From Ypsolopha sequella (Eukaryota; Arthropoda; Insecta; Lepidoptera; Ypsolophidae): a DNA stretch of 64,000 bases. Of this stretch, positions 21,781 to 33,779 are shown piece after piece. The notes beneath the pieces were generated by a model. That model was not told the origin of the DNA, did no database searches, and worked only from the letters and a program-made list of their open reading frames with translations. Position numbers and translations under genes: made by a program. The stretch is from positions 6,237,977-6,301,976 of the forward strand of contig OW203989.1 of NCBI GenBank assembly GCA_934047225.1, read 5' to 3'. Numbering within the stretch: position 1 is the stretch's first letter; each line of letters starts with the position of its first letter.

Positions 21781-23344
21781 CATATGGTTACCAAGTGTAT
21801 TAAATATTTTTAGCCGTACTTCCAAATGTTTTACAAGAGCGTGCTTAGATATTGCTCATATGATCCAATGTAATAAACTCCCCTATTTGTACTAACTCGG
21901 TTTTTTAGTAGGAATAGTTTATGTTGGTTCATTTATCGGAATCAATTCTTATTAGTACGAAGTACAGTTACTGGCCCCGAACCTATTTTAATGTACGGCG
22001 GTCGGTGGCAAGTCACGTGAGGTCACGATTCTAGCCGCTCAGTTGCATCGTAAATAAATACGTCGCGGTGAATTGGCGGGGGCTGAGGTAGCGATAAATA
22101 CCTACAGGTCCCGGATAACCTGCCCTTAATGATCAAACTTGAAAAAAACGTATTCATAACTGTCAGCCCGTAAAAATATCAGTTTACCTTGCCCGGTTTT
22201 TTGTTTTGTTGTAACAATACCTTACACAAAAAGTTAGTGCACCGGTTTTTAAAGATAATTGTTTAAATGTGGTTTAATATTAGAATAAAACAAAGACGTA
22301 CAAGTCAGTGCCGTGTCGGGAGGTAGTGTATTTCTTGACAAATTGTTCTATTGCCACGAGTGAACTATGAGTCCACTGCTTGCTACATAAAGAATGGCAT
22401 TAAAAATGTTTTTCACTGTATTCAGCCACTTAAATATTTAGGAGGTAAATTGGTTGATAATAGCCATGAAAAGCGTGACCTTTTACTCTTTTTGTAGCAT
22501 AGTGTGTAAAAACGGTGATGAATGAATTTCGCAATTGATACAAAGCGAATATATTTCGGACAGTGGTGTTAATACAGAATATGATGCTAAAATGACGAGT
22601 GTTGCAAGAAATTAACATTCTTTTTGCTAACTAACGTCAAGGGAGAACAAAACTGATATACTTACAACAAAGGTGTTTTGGAAAATTTACACAATAAAAT
22701 AGTTTTGATTAATTGGTATAATCATAATGATATGAGAATTTAATGAGCTGTTATTCCATTAGGTAATATGAGGAGCGTTGTTTCAAAATCAGTTTTATTC
22801 ACAACTCGAAAAAAAAAACTAATAATCAGGTTTTTGTCTTGTAATGGATATGCAAGCATGGTCAATTGGCCATTAGATCATACGTACTATTTGTAGAATG
22901 ATTTTATTTTAAGGAAACACACTGTACAAAATATATAATGGGAATTTAAATACAGAAACGTAGAGACCAGTAAAGTTCCCACAGACAGTAGTATATAAGC
23001 AAAAAAAGGTAGCAGCTTAAAATTAACATGTAAATAATTTAAATTTATACAGCGAAGAATGAATAACAATATCCAAAAGCTGTTAAATGAATTTATTTTT
23101 ATGAAATAAATATGAAATTAAATGAATTAATTATTTGTCGTTGTGTTCAGATTACTTCAGATAGAGCTCTAGGTATGAAACTATGTTTTTTGTAGTTGTG
23201 ACGGCAAAATGGTGCACTGAATACTCTTTTTGATCTGCGTGTGAGAGAGGTACAATAAACCCGAATTTGTGCAAGGAGCGATGGAGATTCAATAAGAATA
23301 TTAACTACCTCGAATAAAAATATCTGATCCTTAATACTTAATCC
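21781..23344. other. AT-rich intergenic DNA
   Basis: No supported exon or transposon end was found. The short ORFs on the - strand are low-complexity. Confidence 0.35.
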
Positions 23345-23815
23345 TCAGCCTAGAGCATGATCAACTCCAGGCTATCTAGGATTCGTTTGAAGAAATTTGG
23401 ACTCTCCTTGTATTGAAAAAAATATATTTGGTATATCTTTTCTCTAAGGATCTTACGTATAAACAATGTACTAAGATTTATACTTTTGTCAAAAAAAAAA
23501 GTTTTGCACCCTCTTTTTTTTTGTTTTCAAACGTTCGCTTCAGAAACGCGGTTAAGAGATCAAGTTGATTTTTTTTTCATAAAATAGGCAATAGACATAT
23601 GAAGGTATATCACCTAAATTCAATATTTTTTTCCCTACAAAATATTTCAGTATTAGCTAAAAACACACCAATTTGTTGTTTCGCTGCGTTATCACTAGTA
23701 TTACGCGTCTAAGAAAAGGAGGCCAAAGAGCCAACATATAATCGCCTCTATGAAAAGCAGATAAAGTCTTTGCCATTAGACTTATTGTGCTGAACGGGTA
23801 ATAAAAAAAGTTGCT
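23345..23815 (+). repeat. Unknown dispersed repeat, uninterrupted copy
   Basis: Parallels 43638-45015. Shared blocks are CTAGAGCATGA.CAAC, GACTCTCCTTGTATTGAAAAAAA, TTATAAACAATGTA, TTTCAAACGTTCG, TATTAGCTAAAAACACACCAATTTGT and GAGCCAACATATAATCGCCTCTAT. The other copy carries two insertions. No ORF is present. Confidence 0.65.
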
Positions 23816-23930
23816 AGAGTATGCCGTCTTCTTAATACTGCGACGAATGCTGAGGGGTTGACAAATGGTACTGTTGCGATAATTTGGGAACCTAAATTTG
23901 AGGGAACCTAAAGTTAATTGTAATTATTAA

Positions 23931-24200
23931 TATACAAGGTGACTTTTTGATCATCGTCCAAATTCATACTGGAGGCTTGATAAGTGATCAGTATCTTGGA
24001 TCAAGAACAATTTTTGTGAAATTTGTAAAATGAAATTTCGGCTTCCCATAGAAATTCACTTCCAGTTCCGAGTAAATCACTATGGGAAGTCGAAATTTCA
24101 TATTACGAATTTTACAAAAATTGTTATTGATCAATGATACTGATAACTTACCAAGTCACCAGTATGAATTTGGACAATGATCAAAAAGTCACCTTGTATA
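23931..24200. mobile_element. Palindromic MITE (TATACAAGGTGACTTTTTGATCAT family)
   Basis: A 270-bp near-perfect palindrome. The left arm TATACAAGGTGACTTTTTGATCATCGTCCAAATTCATACTGG is matched by its reverse complement at 24158-24200, and pairing continues through GAAATTTCG.CTTCCCATAG near the centre. A degenerate copy is at 26462-26690 and a half copy at 58919-58990. Confidence 0.8.
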
Positions 24201-24202
24201 TA

Positions 24203-25963
24203 CAGTGGTGGTCACATAATTAAAGACACCTCCTAATTGACCACAAAAATCTTAGTTATGGTACTAGCATTTGCTTAAATAGGTATTTAATATAGAGTAA
24301 TTGGTATTAAACCATACGTGACATTGTATTCTTAAAATATGGGACAAAAAAATAGATGTGTTCGTTAGTAGTTTAGCCACTGCGCACTCTGGGAAAGTAA
24401 CACAAACTTTTTTAACTTACTTGTAGCTGGCCAGCTAATTAAAGACAATAAAAGCTGAGTTCTGAATTTAAAAAAAGAATAAAAGAACTTAGTTCTCTTT
24501 TTCTTTGTTTTGCCGCGTATTTTCATGAAACGTCGATACTACTGAAAAAACTTAACTTTTTTCATTAAAATTAATACGTTTTCAACCAATTAATATGGGA
24601 AAAATAAGAGTTGCGATTCGACCACTAGGAAGATTATTTTGAACTTTTGTACCAAAGGCTGGTCGAACAGAAAAATAGAAAACCACTTGAACTGTTCTAA
24701 GGACATGGTTATGAATGCTATAACACATACCAAGAAGTTTAACACGACCGTAAACGTACCTAGAAAACCGAGACCAAGGAAAACTACTGTGTGGGAAGAC
24801 TCTAAGATGGTGTTGTTGGCAAAAAAAGATCCGTTCAAGGGATCAGAACTGATACGTTCGGAGTTGTTTAGTGCAGGAGGGTCGAAGGATGTGTCTGCAA
24901 GAACAATTAGACGGAGACTATGTGAGGCAAACTTGTACGGAAGAGTGTCTCGAAAGGTGCCACTTTTGAAAAAGCAAAATGTTAAGGGAAGATTAGCGTT
25001 TGCTAAAAAATATCAACACTGGACTGAACGAGAGTGGAAACAAGTGCTCTTTTCTGAAGAAACAATAATTAATATGATTAATTCTGATGGAAAACAATTT
25101 GTTAGACGCCCCCCAAACAAAGAAATGGATCCAAAGTATACCAAGAAAGTAGTCAAACATGGGGGTGGAAATATCAAAGTGTGGGGCTGCTTTTCAGGAC
25201 TTGGTGTAGGACCTGTCAGGAAAATAGAAGGCAACATGGATAAATTCCAGTACAAGAATATTTTAGAACAAGCCATACTGCCCTACGCCGAGCAAAATTT
25301 ACCGGTCATTTGGACTTTCCAACAAGATAATAATCCGAAAAACACTGCAAAAATAGTAAAAGACTTCTTAAGGAACCAGTCCCTGACAGTTTTGGATTGG
25401 CCCCTGTACAGCCCGGATTAAAATCCCATAGAAAATTTGTGGTACCAGGTGAAGAAAACAGTGGCGACAAAGCGGACATCGAACGTCGATCAACTTTACA
25501 CAGCCTTTACACAAGCATGGGAGCACATTCCGGTAGGAGCTTGTACAAAATTGATCGCTTCCATGCCCAAGAGATGTCGTGCTGTAATTTCTGCCAAAGG
25601 ACATGCGACCAAACATTGATACGTACCGGAATGTTTTATAAATTTGTTGGGAATTTTGTGTTATAAAGATAATTTCAATAACAACAATATTTTTTTTATT
25701 TCTTCTAAGCAAATGGAGTGTCTTTAATTATATGGCCATATCTTTGTTAAGTTTATACTGCTTGCAATTAGGATAAACCGAATAAAAGATTAGGAACAGA
25801 CAAATTTAGTTGATAATATTTCGTTTTAACGCTAAACAATACCTACACTAATATTTTTAAATTGTGTAGCAAGTTCCAATGGTAGTCTGATAAGAAATAT
25901 AGAGAGGAATAGCTTAGTTATTTTAATATACTTTAAGTGTCTCTAATTATGTGACCACCACTG
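24203..25963 (+). mobile_element. Tc1-like DNA transposon, 1761 bp
   Basis: TA flanks both ends (24201-24202 and 25964-25965). Terminal inverted repeats are CAGTGGTGGTCACATAATTAAAGACAC (left) and the reverse complement of GTGTCTCTAATTATGTGACCACCACTG (right), with one mismatch. Inner repeats of the shared core (CTAATTAAAGACA at about 24434, TGTCTTTAATTA at about 25720) give an IR/DR arrangement like that of some Tc1 elements. It was inserted immediately next to the palindromic MITE ending at 24200. Confidence 0.9.
24595..25619 (+). pseudogene. Tc1-family transposase, inactivated
   Basis: The N-terminal helix-turn-helix region is recognisable (KGWSNRKIENHLNCS; DVSARTIRRRL). The catalytic domain has GGGNIKVWGCFS and the second aspartate in TFQQDNNPKNTA. 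A TAA at 25419-25421 interrupts the SPD-NPIENLW motif just before the third acidic residue, and the frame continues to TGA at about 25619 (WYQVKKTVATKRT). The first catalytic position reads FSEETI where FSDE is usual. The N-terminus is also frameshifted: an ATG at 24595 opens a frame that stops after 15 codons. Protein from this copy should be inactive. Confidence 0.87.
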
Positions 25964-25997
25964 TATATGTATATATATTAAACAGTCACAACTAGGT

Positions 25998-26238
25998 GGC
26001 CCACCATGCCTGGGATTGATTGATGGCGGTATATCCATCTCCAATTGCCAAAACAGACTGGTGACAGGCAGCAGCGGCGCGGCGTCACTGGTGCGAGGGT
26101 TCCGGCACCGCGCTCACCAATCCGCCTGCCCAGCGTGTGGGGGTATGGACTTTTCTTACAGGAGGACCGCCAACCAACACTGGCGAAATCTAGAAAAGGC
26201 CTATTTCCAACAATAGACGACTATAGACTGATGGATGG
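25998..26238 (+). repeat. Dispersed retroposon, copy 2 (5'-truncated)
   Basis: Shares GGCCCACCATGCCTGGGA, GCGAGGGTTCCGGCACCGCGCTCACCAA and the ACTGATGGATGG tail with copies at 512-868 and 55516-55872. It is more diverged in the last 80 bp. Confidence 0.68.
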
Positions 26239-26461
26239 TAATATTAATTATATTGTGAGTTTATTTTATAGAATGAGTTGAGGTTGTGATAGCTCTCTCC
26301 CTCTCTCCGAATAGTATAACAATATTGGTGAATAGAGATAGCAATATGAGTCGTTATGTATACTCCTCATTCAAGCAAAGTAAACTCAAGGAGGGAAAAC
26401 GTCCTAACAAAGAAAATGGCGCTCTACATTTCGCTCTATTTATTTATGCAGCCAAGCGGAG

Positions 26462-26690
26462 GCTTGGCAAGTGATCAGTATCACGGATCGATAACAGTTT
26501 TTGCTAATTTTGCAAAATAAAATGTTGACCTCCCATAATAATTGACTCTAGGTTGGGCTTGCGTTTGTAGGGACATGAAAAATTTGATTCACGAATTTCA
26601 CAAAAAGGGTCATCGAACCTTGACACTGCATTTACCGAGTCTTCAGTATGAATTTTGCTATTTTAATAAAATTCACCTTGAAGGATATAA
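26462..26690. mobile_element. Degenerate copy of the TATACAAGGTGAC MITE
   Basis: Retains GGCTTGGCAAGTGATCAGTATC.CGGATCGATAACA on the left. On the right it has CAGTATGAATTTTGCTATTTTAATAAAATTCACCTTG. Several substitutions relative to 23931-24200 suggest an older insertion. Confidence 0.5.
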
Positions 26691-27179
26691 AATTAAAAAA
26701 GGGTCATCAGAAGCACTCGAATAGAAAAGCTATATTGATGAACGTAGAAGAAACGAAAGAGGTGTATCAGGACCGTAGCAGATGGAGATGTGTAGACTCT
26801 GGTCTGCCTCTGAGAGACAAGCGTGGGTATATATCGAGTGCATCAAGCTGAAAGGGCGTATCTACAAAAATATAAAGTATCGACTAGTTTATAATTTTTT
26901 TTTTTTATTATAAAAACGCCTTTTCACGTCGTAGAGTTAGACATAATAGTACCTATAACCAGAGGAGCAACTGTTACTTTTTCAGGACATCAAAAAGCTA
27001 ATAAATATGGAGATTCGCGCCAAAAAAGTCGAAATTTTCGGATTGCAAAAAATCTGTAGATACGCCTTTTCCGTTTGATGCCCTCGATATTATCTATACT
27101 GACTGAGATTAGTTCTCGTAACATGTTTGTGTCAAAGATTACTGACACAACAATCTAGATAGGATCACTGAGCCAAGTA

Positions 27180-27620
27180 ATTAGAGCTGCCACCTCCAAT
27201 CGAGTGTTGCGCGCTAGCTCCAATGTAAAAAAGCGCCATAAAAAGTGCCAGAAGAAGCGCTATTTACATGTTGTATATTGGTGGTTTGATTGATTACCTG
27301 ATTGCATTTGATTGGCTTTTTCAGAAAAATACGTCATTTATAGAACCGTAAAGAATTATTAAAAGAAGATAATGAAATTTTATACGAAATTAAATCAAGA
27401 ATGTTGAATTATCATCACTGAAACAAAATTTATTCCAAAATAGCGCTAGATTTCCCAAAATTATTCCGAAAAAGTGCCAAAAATAATGAAACAAAGCTCA
27501 TTACGAAATAGCGCTAGATTTTCCGTAGGCGCTAATAACGAATTTTGAGCGCTTAGTAGTAAAAAAAGCGCTAGATCTGGCGCAAAAAGCGCTGATCTGG
27601 CAGCACTGCACGTAACGCCG
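27180..27620. repeat. AGCGCTAGAT-rich repeat block
   Basis: The motif AGCGCTAGAT or variants recurs at about 27442, 27510 and 27567, mixed with GTGCCA and GGCGCAAAAAGCGCT. The outer ends GAGCTGCCACC and CTGGCAGCACTG are weakly inverted. Probably an internally repetitive transposon relic. No ORF. Confidence 0.4.
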
Positions 27621-27837
27621 CTGACCCTTACAAAGTTGCGCAAGCGCGCTGCCTACTTCGACCGGGACAACAAATAAATTACTTTTATGATGTAATGAAG
27701 CGACGCCGTAGTGCTGGCGACTAAGTAAGTTGTTAGTCATCGGTCAGTCGCCGGCAATCATCGGAACAATGGCGATTGTTTAGACTGGGCTAGGACCCAT
27801 CATGGGCCTACCTAGGAGATCTAAGCACTTAGTAGTG

Positions 27838-28106
27838 TATAAGGTTAAATAATATTAGTTGGCGAAACTCAAAACAAAGGTAGTACTAGTCTATATGAAC
27901 AACTGTTTGTATGGGAGCTAAGCGAAATTCGCATTTTTTTTTCTCTTCCTCCCATACAAATTGCCCCAATCAGCTGACTGGTCCAGTATGGAAAGGTGAA
28001 AAGAAATTTTAAGAATTTCGCTTGGCTCCCATACAAACAATTGTTCATATAGACTAGTACTACCTATGTTTTGAGTTTCGCCAACTAATATTAGTTAACC
28101 TTATAT
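27838..28106. mobile_element. Palindromic MITE family A, copy 1
   Basis: Ends are TATAAGGTTAAATAATATTAGTTGGCGAAACTCAAAAC and the reverse complement. The arms pair over about 100 bp (GTAGTACTAGTCTATATGAACAA.TGTTTGTATGGGAGC). A second copy is at 47417-47663. Confidence 0.8.
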
Positions 28107-28149
28107 ATCGGATGTCAAAATATTACATTAGATGAAACCACATTGGTAT

Positions 28150-28302
28150 CGATTCGGCATAACACGTCTTAACTTATTTGACAGAACTAACCTTATTTTA
28201 AGCGTCCTGTCTTTTTCTTTCTTTGTCGAAAAGACAAGGACAGAACGCTTAAATTAAGTTTAGTCCTGTCAAATAAGTTAAGATGTGCTTCACCGAATCG
28301 GT
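28150..28302. mobile_element. Palindromic MITE family B, copy 1
   Basis: The left arm is ATCGATTCGGCATAACACGTCTTAACTTATTTGACAG and the right arm its imperfect reverse complement, with AAGCGT.CTGTCTTTTTC pairing near the centre. The second copy is 54604-54743. Confidence 0.75.
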
Positions 28303-28375
28303 AATCTATAGATGGATGCACGTTTCTATTATATGTGGATTTCTTTCTGTTTGCTGCCGGTAGGTGTATTATTTG

Positions 28376-28783
28376 TTAAGGCGATATGTAAAAAAATACG
28401 GGTGCTTCATTTCTGTGTATTTCATGAAATACAGGAAAATTTTCAATAAATTTCTGGTATATGCATTTTGACTATACTATTTTTGTTTTTGGAAAACATG
28501 TTTGTTTGTATACATTTTCTTCGATAGAAATAATTGTTAAAATGAGGTCTTCGAACACACTTTTTCTCCTCGTTTGACAAATAGAAATCATCTACAGAAC
28601 TCAAACATATTTAATAAATGGGTTTCAACAATATCGAGATATTTGATTTTGGAAATTTTGCTAGCTATTTTAGTTTTTTTATAAAAATATAAAACTAACT
28701 TTTTTCCCTTTCGCCCCTCTCGCACTGCGCGTTTTTTCGCTTGGAGTGACAGTGACAAAAATATAATTCGCGTAGCCTCTTAA
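28376..28783 (+). mobile_element. TTAA-flanked MITE family C, copy 1
   Basis: TTAAGGCGATATG at the left end and TAGCCTCTTAA at the right. The interior matches copies at 32376, 53275 and 62781 (TGTATTTCATGAAATACA, GGAAAACATGTTTG, CTTGGAGTGACAGTGAC). Confidence 0.75.
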
Positions 28784-30161
28784 CTTACTCGCTACTATGG
28801 GGCATTTCTGCCAAATTCTGTAGTGTGATTGTGTGTCGACCAAAAGAAAATTACTGTCTTAAGTACCTATGCTATTTAGTCCAAACGTGTTTTGAATTTT
28901 AGAATTTGTTACGACAAGCTCTTACACTTTATCCCCGTGACGGTACAGACGTCTGCAGTTCAAACTCCCCATTTGTCGCAATAAGAAAGAACGGCCAATA
29001 TGTAGGCGCTCATGTCGATGAATGAGGGCGGCGTGAGCCGGGGCGTCCGAATAATTCGGCACATGAAATTACTGCATTTTAAAATCAGGCTTGTAACTCT
29101 ACACGAAAAAAGTTATTGTCTGTACTTTAATCATGAAAACCCATAGGGCACTTCCAGTTGGCTTAAAACTTGGAATATCGTTTGCAAGTAGGTGAAGTAG
29201 GTCTTCTGGTGTAAGTGGAGGTATAAATCCGGTATCTATGTAGTATATTACCTGACCAATTTAGTTTTGCAGTTTTGTTTTGTAATTTTTGTTACAATTT
29301 TGTTCAACTCTAACTTAATTATATCTATTAATATTAATTCAACTCTATCTAGAATGGTATGGAAAACACAAAACGCGGGACCAACTCGCACTAGACCGGT
29401 TATTACATTTTTTACAGAGATTATTTAAATAAATTCAATTATTATATTACATGCTTTTCCCAAAAATGTTCTTGTGAGCTCGAGTATCCAATGATATTTA
29501 AACTTTGTAAGTATTAAAATGCTCACCTCACATTGTTATTGTTAGTATCTAATGTCTATGGTGTCTCTTCACCTTATATTTTATAGTTGTTTGTTTATAC
29601 GACTTGGGTCTGTGAGTCGTTCTACGAATGTTTCATGACGAAATGCTTGCTTGTACGAGACACGCAGTTTTCGTTTAGGTATATTAGCATATCAATTCAG
29701 GTCAAGGAAGACAAGGTGTTTAGGGCTTTCTTTTAGAGAAGTGAGTTTTTGTAAAGTGTGATCTATTTTATTCAGAAACGGTTGACTTTCCTCTTGTTTA
29801 GTTGAAAATTATAGGGCTGTCCATGCACCTAAGTAAACAAGCTGTAAGTACCACTGTACCAGTATTAGGACCATGAAGCAACAAGCCAGTGGAGAACGCA
29901 GAGACACATTCTCCTTCAAAACACAAGTCACCAATATACGGCGGGAGACGTGACAGCTTAGCGAGCTGTGATTGGACAGCTCAAGGTCAAAATTTGATGC
30001 GTAATTTGTGTAGGGATGTCATACAAGTGAAACGAAAAATTATCGATATCGATAAAATCGAAAAAATTAATTTGGAATTTTCGAGTTTGTCAAAGATATA
30101 CCAATGAAAGTATTGTTGGGTAATAAATAAAACAAAATTATTTATTTGACAAATTAGCTAC

Positions 30162-30653
30162 TCACTGATTTTTGAAATGAATTAATTTGGAGTATATTTT
30201 TCTTATATAATCCTTCGGGTTTTGATTATTTTTTGTAATGAAGGTTAGCCGGGCATCCACATATTTTTTTATTACACATGAAGCTAAGTCAATCAAGTGA
30301 TTTGTGGATTCTGTATCAAATTGGTGAAAATTTATGTCTGAGAACAGATCGTATCCCAAGAAAGATTTCAACACAATCTTTATGAAATAATCGGAATTAT
30401 ATTTCGAAGATAAAGTCTTTCCACCATTTTCGGATATGGCTCTTCTGATATAAGTTTCACAACGACGACATATATCTATTACTGTCGTTGATCCATACAT
30501 CAGCTTGTTCCTAACATCTTTCTGGTATTGTATACTTTCTTTGTCAGGCTCACCAATCAACGCTCCAATGCATGTTTGGCATTTCAGCTTGTATGGAACC
30601 CTAAAAATGGTATCAGATGCACTGACAGACACTACTGATAAACATAGGCACTT
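30162..30653 (-). pseudogene. P/THAP transposase, C-terminal fragment
   Basis: An open frame follows a possible acceptor CAG at 30654-30656, in frame with the 156-codon stretch ending at 30162. It has KLKCQTCIGALIG with a CxxC, then ICRRCETYIRRA with a second CxxC, and a Leu/Phe-rich region ending HFKNQ. Paired CxxC motifs near the end are usual in P-element and THAP9-like transposases. The RNase H-like catalytic domain is absent. Confidence 0.6.
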
Positions 30654-30938
30654 CTGACGCTAAACAAACGCGTATAAAAATATCCCTACATTAAGTACTT
30701 ACCTTACATACATTACATATACTTACATGCATACAATGTATGTAAGCAACAATACATTGTTCGATAAATTATTAAACACGTAGTAGGACAGCACTATCGA
30801 AAAAAAACGAGACAACTGTTGTGCATTTCACCGTGCGACAGAAAGAGAGGACGTGAAGACATCAACGCAAAGCGCAAGTTCAATTGAAATATTTAATTGT
30901 TATATTTTGAAGATTAAAAGTATACGAAAAACACTTAC

Positions 30939-31018
30939 TTATGAAACGTTACTCCATCTTTTGTGGTACTTGAAGTAGAAGTATTCTTTCCACACCATTT
31001 TATTGCACAAGTAGGCAT
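30939..31018 (-). pseudogene. THAP-domain first exon of the P-like transposase
   Basis: ATG at 31018 encodes MPTCAIKWCGKN...DGVTFH, the first part of a C2CH THAP DNA-binding domain (CxxxxC, then a VTFH block). A consensus donor GTAAGT follows at 30938-30933 in phase 2. Introns at this position, right after FH, are common in THAP genes. The remaining THAP exon or exons should lie before 30653, but only about 285 bp remain, so the middle was deleted. Confidence 0.72.
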
Positions 31019-31726
31019 ATTTACTGTAAATTTCGGATTTTTTCTACAGAAACACGCTATGTTTTCACGGACACAGCCAAACTCTGACTAAAACCAATGG
31101 CTTCGCTTGAAGCGCCTAAACGCTTTGGGAAGCGGCTGTTTGGCGAGTCGCGTTACCCCCGCATGCGCTCTCCACTGGCTTGTTGCTTCATGATTAGGAC
31201 AAACAAGGACAGTGTCAATAAAATTGTGTAACATAAAGAAAGGTTGTTTAAACGCAAATAACTCTACGACACATACTCGCGTCTGTCTCGCAGAGGGGTG
31301 GGCAGAAACTACCGATTTCCATCTACTACGATCCTGCCACACTTCTTTCGCCTATTTCACATCCATCAATCTTCTGTTCCGGGTACTTTTGACTGTGCCC
31401 TTCTTCAGTGTATCGCTAATTCGGTCAGCAATACGTCCTTCGAGAGCGGCGTCGAGCTATACTATATCTTCTACTTGCGAACTATAAAACTTTCGTCACT
31501 CTACTTTCATTCATTATCTCTATATTATGTTCAAACATTTGGGCATACAGCATAAATAAAACGGCATCTAATATGTATGGGAAATCACTTGTTCCACAAA
31601 CTTGCTTATTAGGGATATCAAACTAATTGCTTATTATTTATCTGACCGGTTTATAGTCATATAACTTTCAGGGGAAAATTAGACACATTGAAACGTCTAA
31701 CTTATTGGACGGACCATAGTTTTGCA

Positions 31727-31905
31727 TACAGATATTCTATCTCACGAAGTCTTATGGTTGTAGAAGTAACGTGTACAGATAAGCGCGTGTTGTGTGTGTT
31801 GCGCGTTTTGTACCGCTCCCGAAGTCACGCACACTAGAATGAAGTGCGTGTCCACGCACTACTACAACCATTGACGAACTGAATTCGTGAGATAGAATAT
31901 CTGTA
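31727..31905. mobile_element. Palindromic MITE, TACAGATATTCTATCTCACGAA ends
   Basis: A perfect 22-bp inverted repeat TACAGATATTCTATCTCACGAA at both ends, with a CACGCA/TGTGTG-rich GC centre. Single copy in this window. Confidence 0.7.
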
Positions 31906-32375
31906 CTTAATTATTAGGATTAATCTTAATATACCTATTTTACTGGACTGAATTTTGATCTGGTTTTAACAGGCACCTCACTTAAAGGGAGCTGAGCAGT
32001 GACGCCACAGGCAAAATACTAAATAATGATAACTTAGTTATGTTTTCTATGTGTGTATTGTAGGTATGGGGCAGATATATAAAGTACGACAAAACTGTTT
32101 TTCTCACGCGATACAAACTACTCTCATGACCTCCGACTCTAGACTACAAGTCTCGAGACTACTTAAGTAAGTATATAAATAAATTGAAACTTAAGTATGA
32201 TAAGTGAATAAAATGATTACCTACATCTGTTATTTATCATAGTTACTACAATAGTACTTTTATCAAGTAAATTAATATTTTGAAACTTATTTGTTTTTAT
32301 AATTAATTTTTATATTTATGTAGGTATATTATATTCATATGTCTATGCCGACTAAAATAAAGTCGAAAACCTGTT

Positions 32376-32725
32376 TTAAGGCGATACGTAAAAAAATAGC
32401 GGTGCTTCTTTTTCGTGTATTTCATGAAATGCACTGAAAGTTTTAATACATTTCTGGTATATGCATTTTGAATATGTAATCTAGGGTTTTGAAATTGGAA
32501 AACATGTTTGGATAAATTTTCCTCGATAGAATTAATTGTTGAAATGAGGTCTTAGCTGTGTTTCAACAAAATCTAAAGATTTGATATTTTGCCAGCTATT
32601 TTAGTTTTTTTATAAAAATTATAAAACTAACATTTTTCGCTTTCGCCCTGAATCCGCCCCTCTCGCACTGAGCGTGTTTTCGCTTGGAGTGACAGTGACA
32701 AAAATAAAATTCGCATAGCCTCTTA
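32376..32725 (+). mobile_element. TTAA-flanked MITE family C, copy 2
   Basis: TTAAGGCGATACG to GCCTCTTAA, with a deletion of about 60 bp in the middle relative to copy 1. Confidence 0.75.
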
Positions 32726-33285
32726 ACAGTGTTTTTTTATATGTACCTATATGTATAATATATTATAATACCTAGTACGTTTATGGAATACAAGGTGCTT
32801 TTTATTTACACAGCCCATATAGCATGTAAGAAATTAAAGCCTTCCTTTTTTAGGTTATTCGTCAAAATAAAAAAATCCTATTGCGCCCAATGTATGTTTT
32901 TCATTTTAATTTTATAACCACATAATATGAAGAGTCAAAATTTCATCTTGCTAATTTCGTAATCATGTCATTGGGGCCTTCTTTCTTCTTATTTATTGAG
33001 TCTCTAGTAAGAATATTATCAGACTCCAAAATTACGGAAGAGAGCTGAGTGATTGATTGAATGAATTGATTGTACAAACACGAAGTAAAACAGAATAGTG
33101 AACAAACAAAATTGTACAAAGGCGGGCTTATCACCGGAATAAATTTCTTCCAGCCAACCTTTGGGTGGTGAAGAAATTACTTATCATTTACGAAATATGT
33201 AGACGTGGGACAAACTTTGATAAAGTAAAACAAAAACCAATAAAGTAAATATACATAACTACATATTTACATTTTACATAATACA

Positions 33286-33466
33286 AGTTGCGGAAGCCGA
33301 AAACTGGCAACAGTGCTCGTACAAACGAACAACTTTTCGTGAAAAAAACTTTTCTGTGACTTTTCTATGGAACAGCTGATTTTATTTTCGCGATTCGAGG
33401 GTTGGCTCCATAGTAAAAGTTGTTCGTATTGACGAGTACTAACGCCAGTTTCCGGCTTCCGCAACT
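33286..33466. mobile_element. Palindromic MITE, AGTTGCGGAAGCCG ends
   Basis: The left arm is AGTTGCGGAAGCCGAAAACTGGC. The right arm is its reverse complement with few mismatches, and pairing continues through GAACAACTTTT. Single copy in this window. Confidence 0.72.
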
Positions 33467-33699
33467 TCATCTTAACACCCAGTATATTTCCAATTTAATT
33501 CATATAAAAATAATAAATAAGTTCAAATGTTTTTATTTAAATGTACGATTCGACTGATGACGGCCCCATACCGTGAGCCGAAATATATCGAGCAAAAATA
33601 TTATTTTATTGTTTTAATACAGAAACGAAAGAAATAAATGTACTTACATATAATACTTACTTACATAGTACCATTTATTAAGATAAATTCATAATATTG

Positions 33700-33701
<2 letters not shown>

Positions 33702-33742
<41 letters not shown>
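33702..33742. repeat. (TA)n microsatellite
   Basis: About 20 consecutive TA units. Confidence 0.9.
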
Positions 33743-33747
<5 letters not shown>

Positions 33748-33779
33748 AATACACTATTAATAAATTATATTTAAATATA

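Larger units (their letters stand above)
29872..31192 (-). mobile_element. P-element-superfamily transposon, internally deleted
   Basis: ATTAGGAC flanks the element exactly on both sides (29864-29871 and 31193-31200), an 8-bp target duplication. The terminal inverted repeats begin CATGAAGCAACAAGCCAGTGGAGA and match for about 28 bp with one mismatch. The CATGA start, the 8-bp duplication and a THAP-type exon inside are the known signature of P elements. At 1321 bp it is much shorter than an autonomous copy, because most of the transposase is missing. Confidence 0.9.

Noticed and set aside
26542..26851. Small + strand ORFs (for example with DRSRWRC)
   Set aside because: They lie in a MITE relic and a short retroposon-like piece (GGACCGTAGCAGATGGAGAT), which also occurs inverted near 31262-31345. 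Not host genes.
29889..30107. 72-codon + strand ORF at the left end of the P-like element
   Set aside because: Begins inside the inverted repeat and shows no domain; the transposase remnants are on the - strand.
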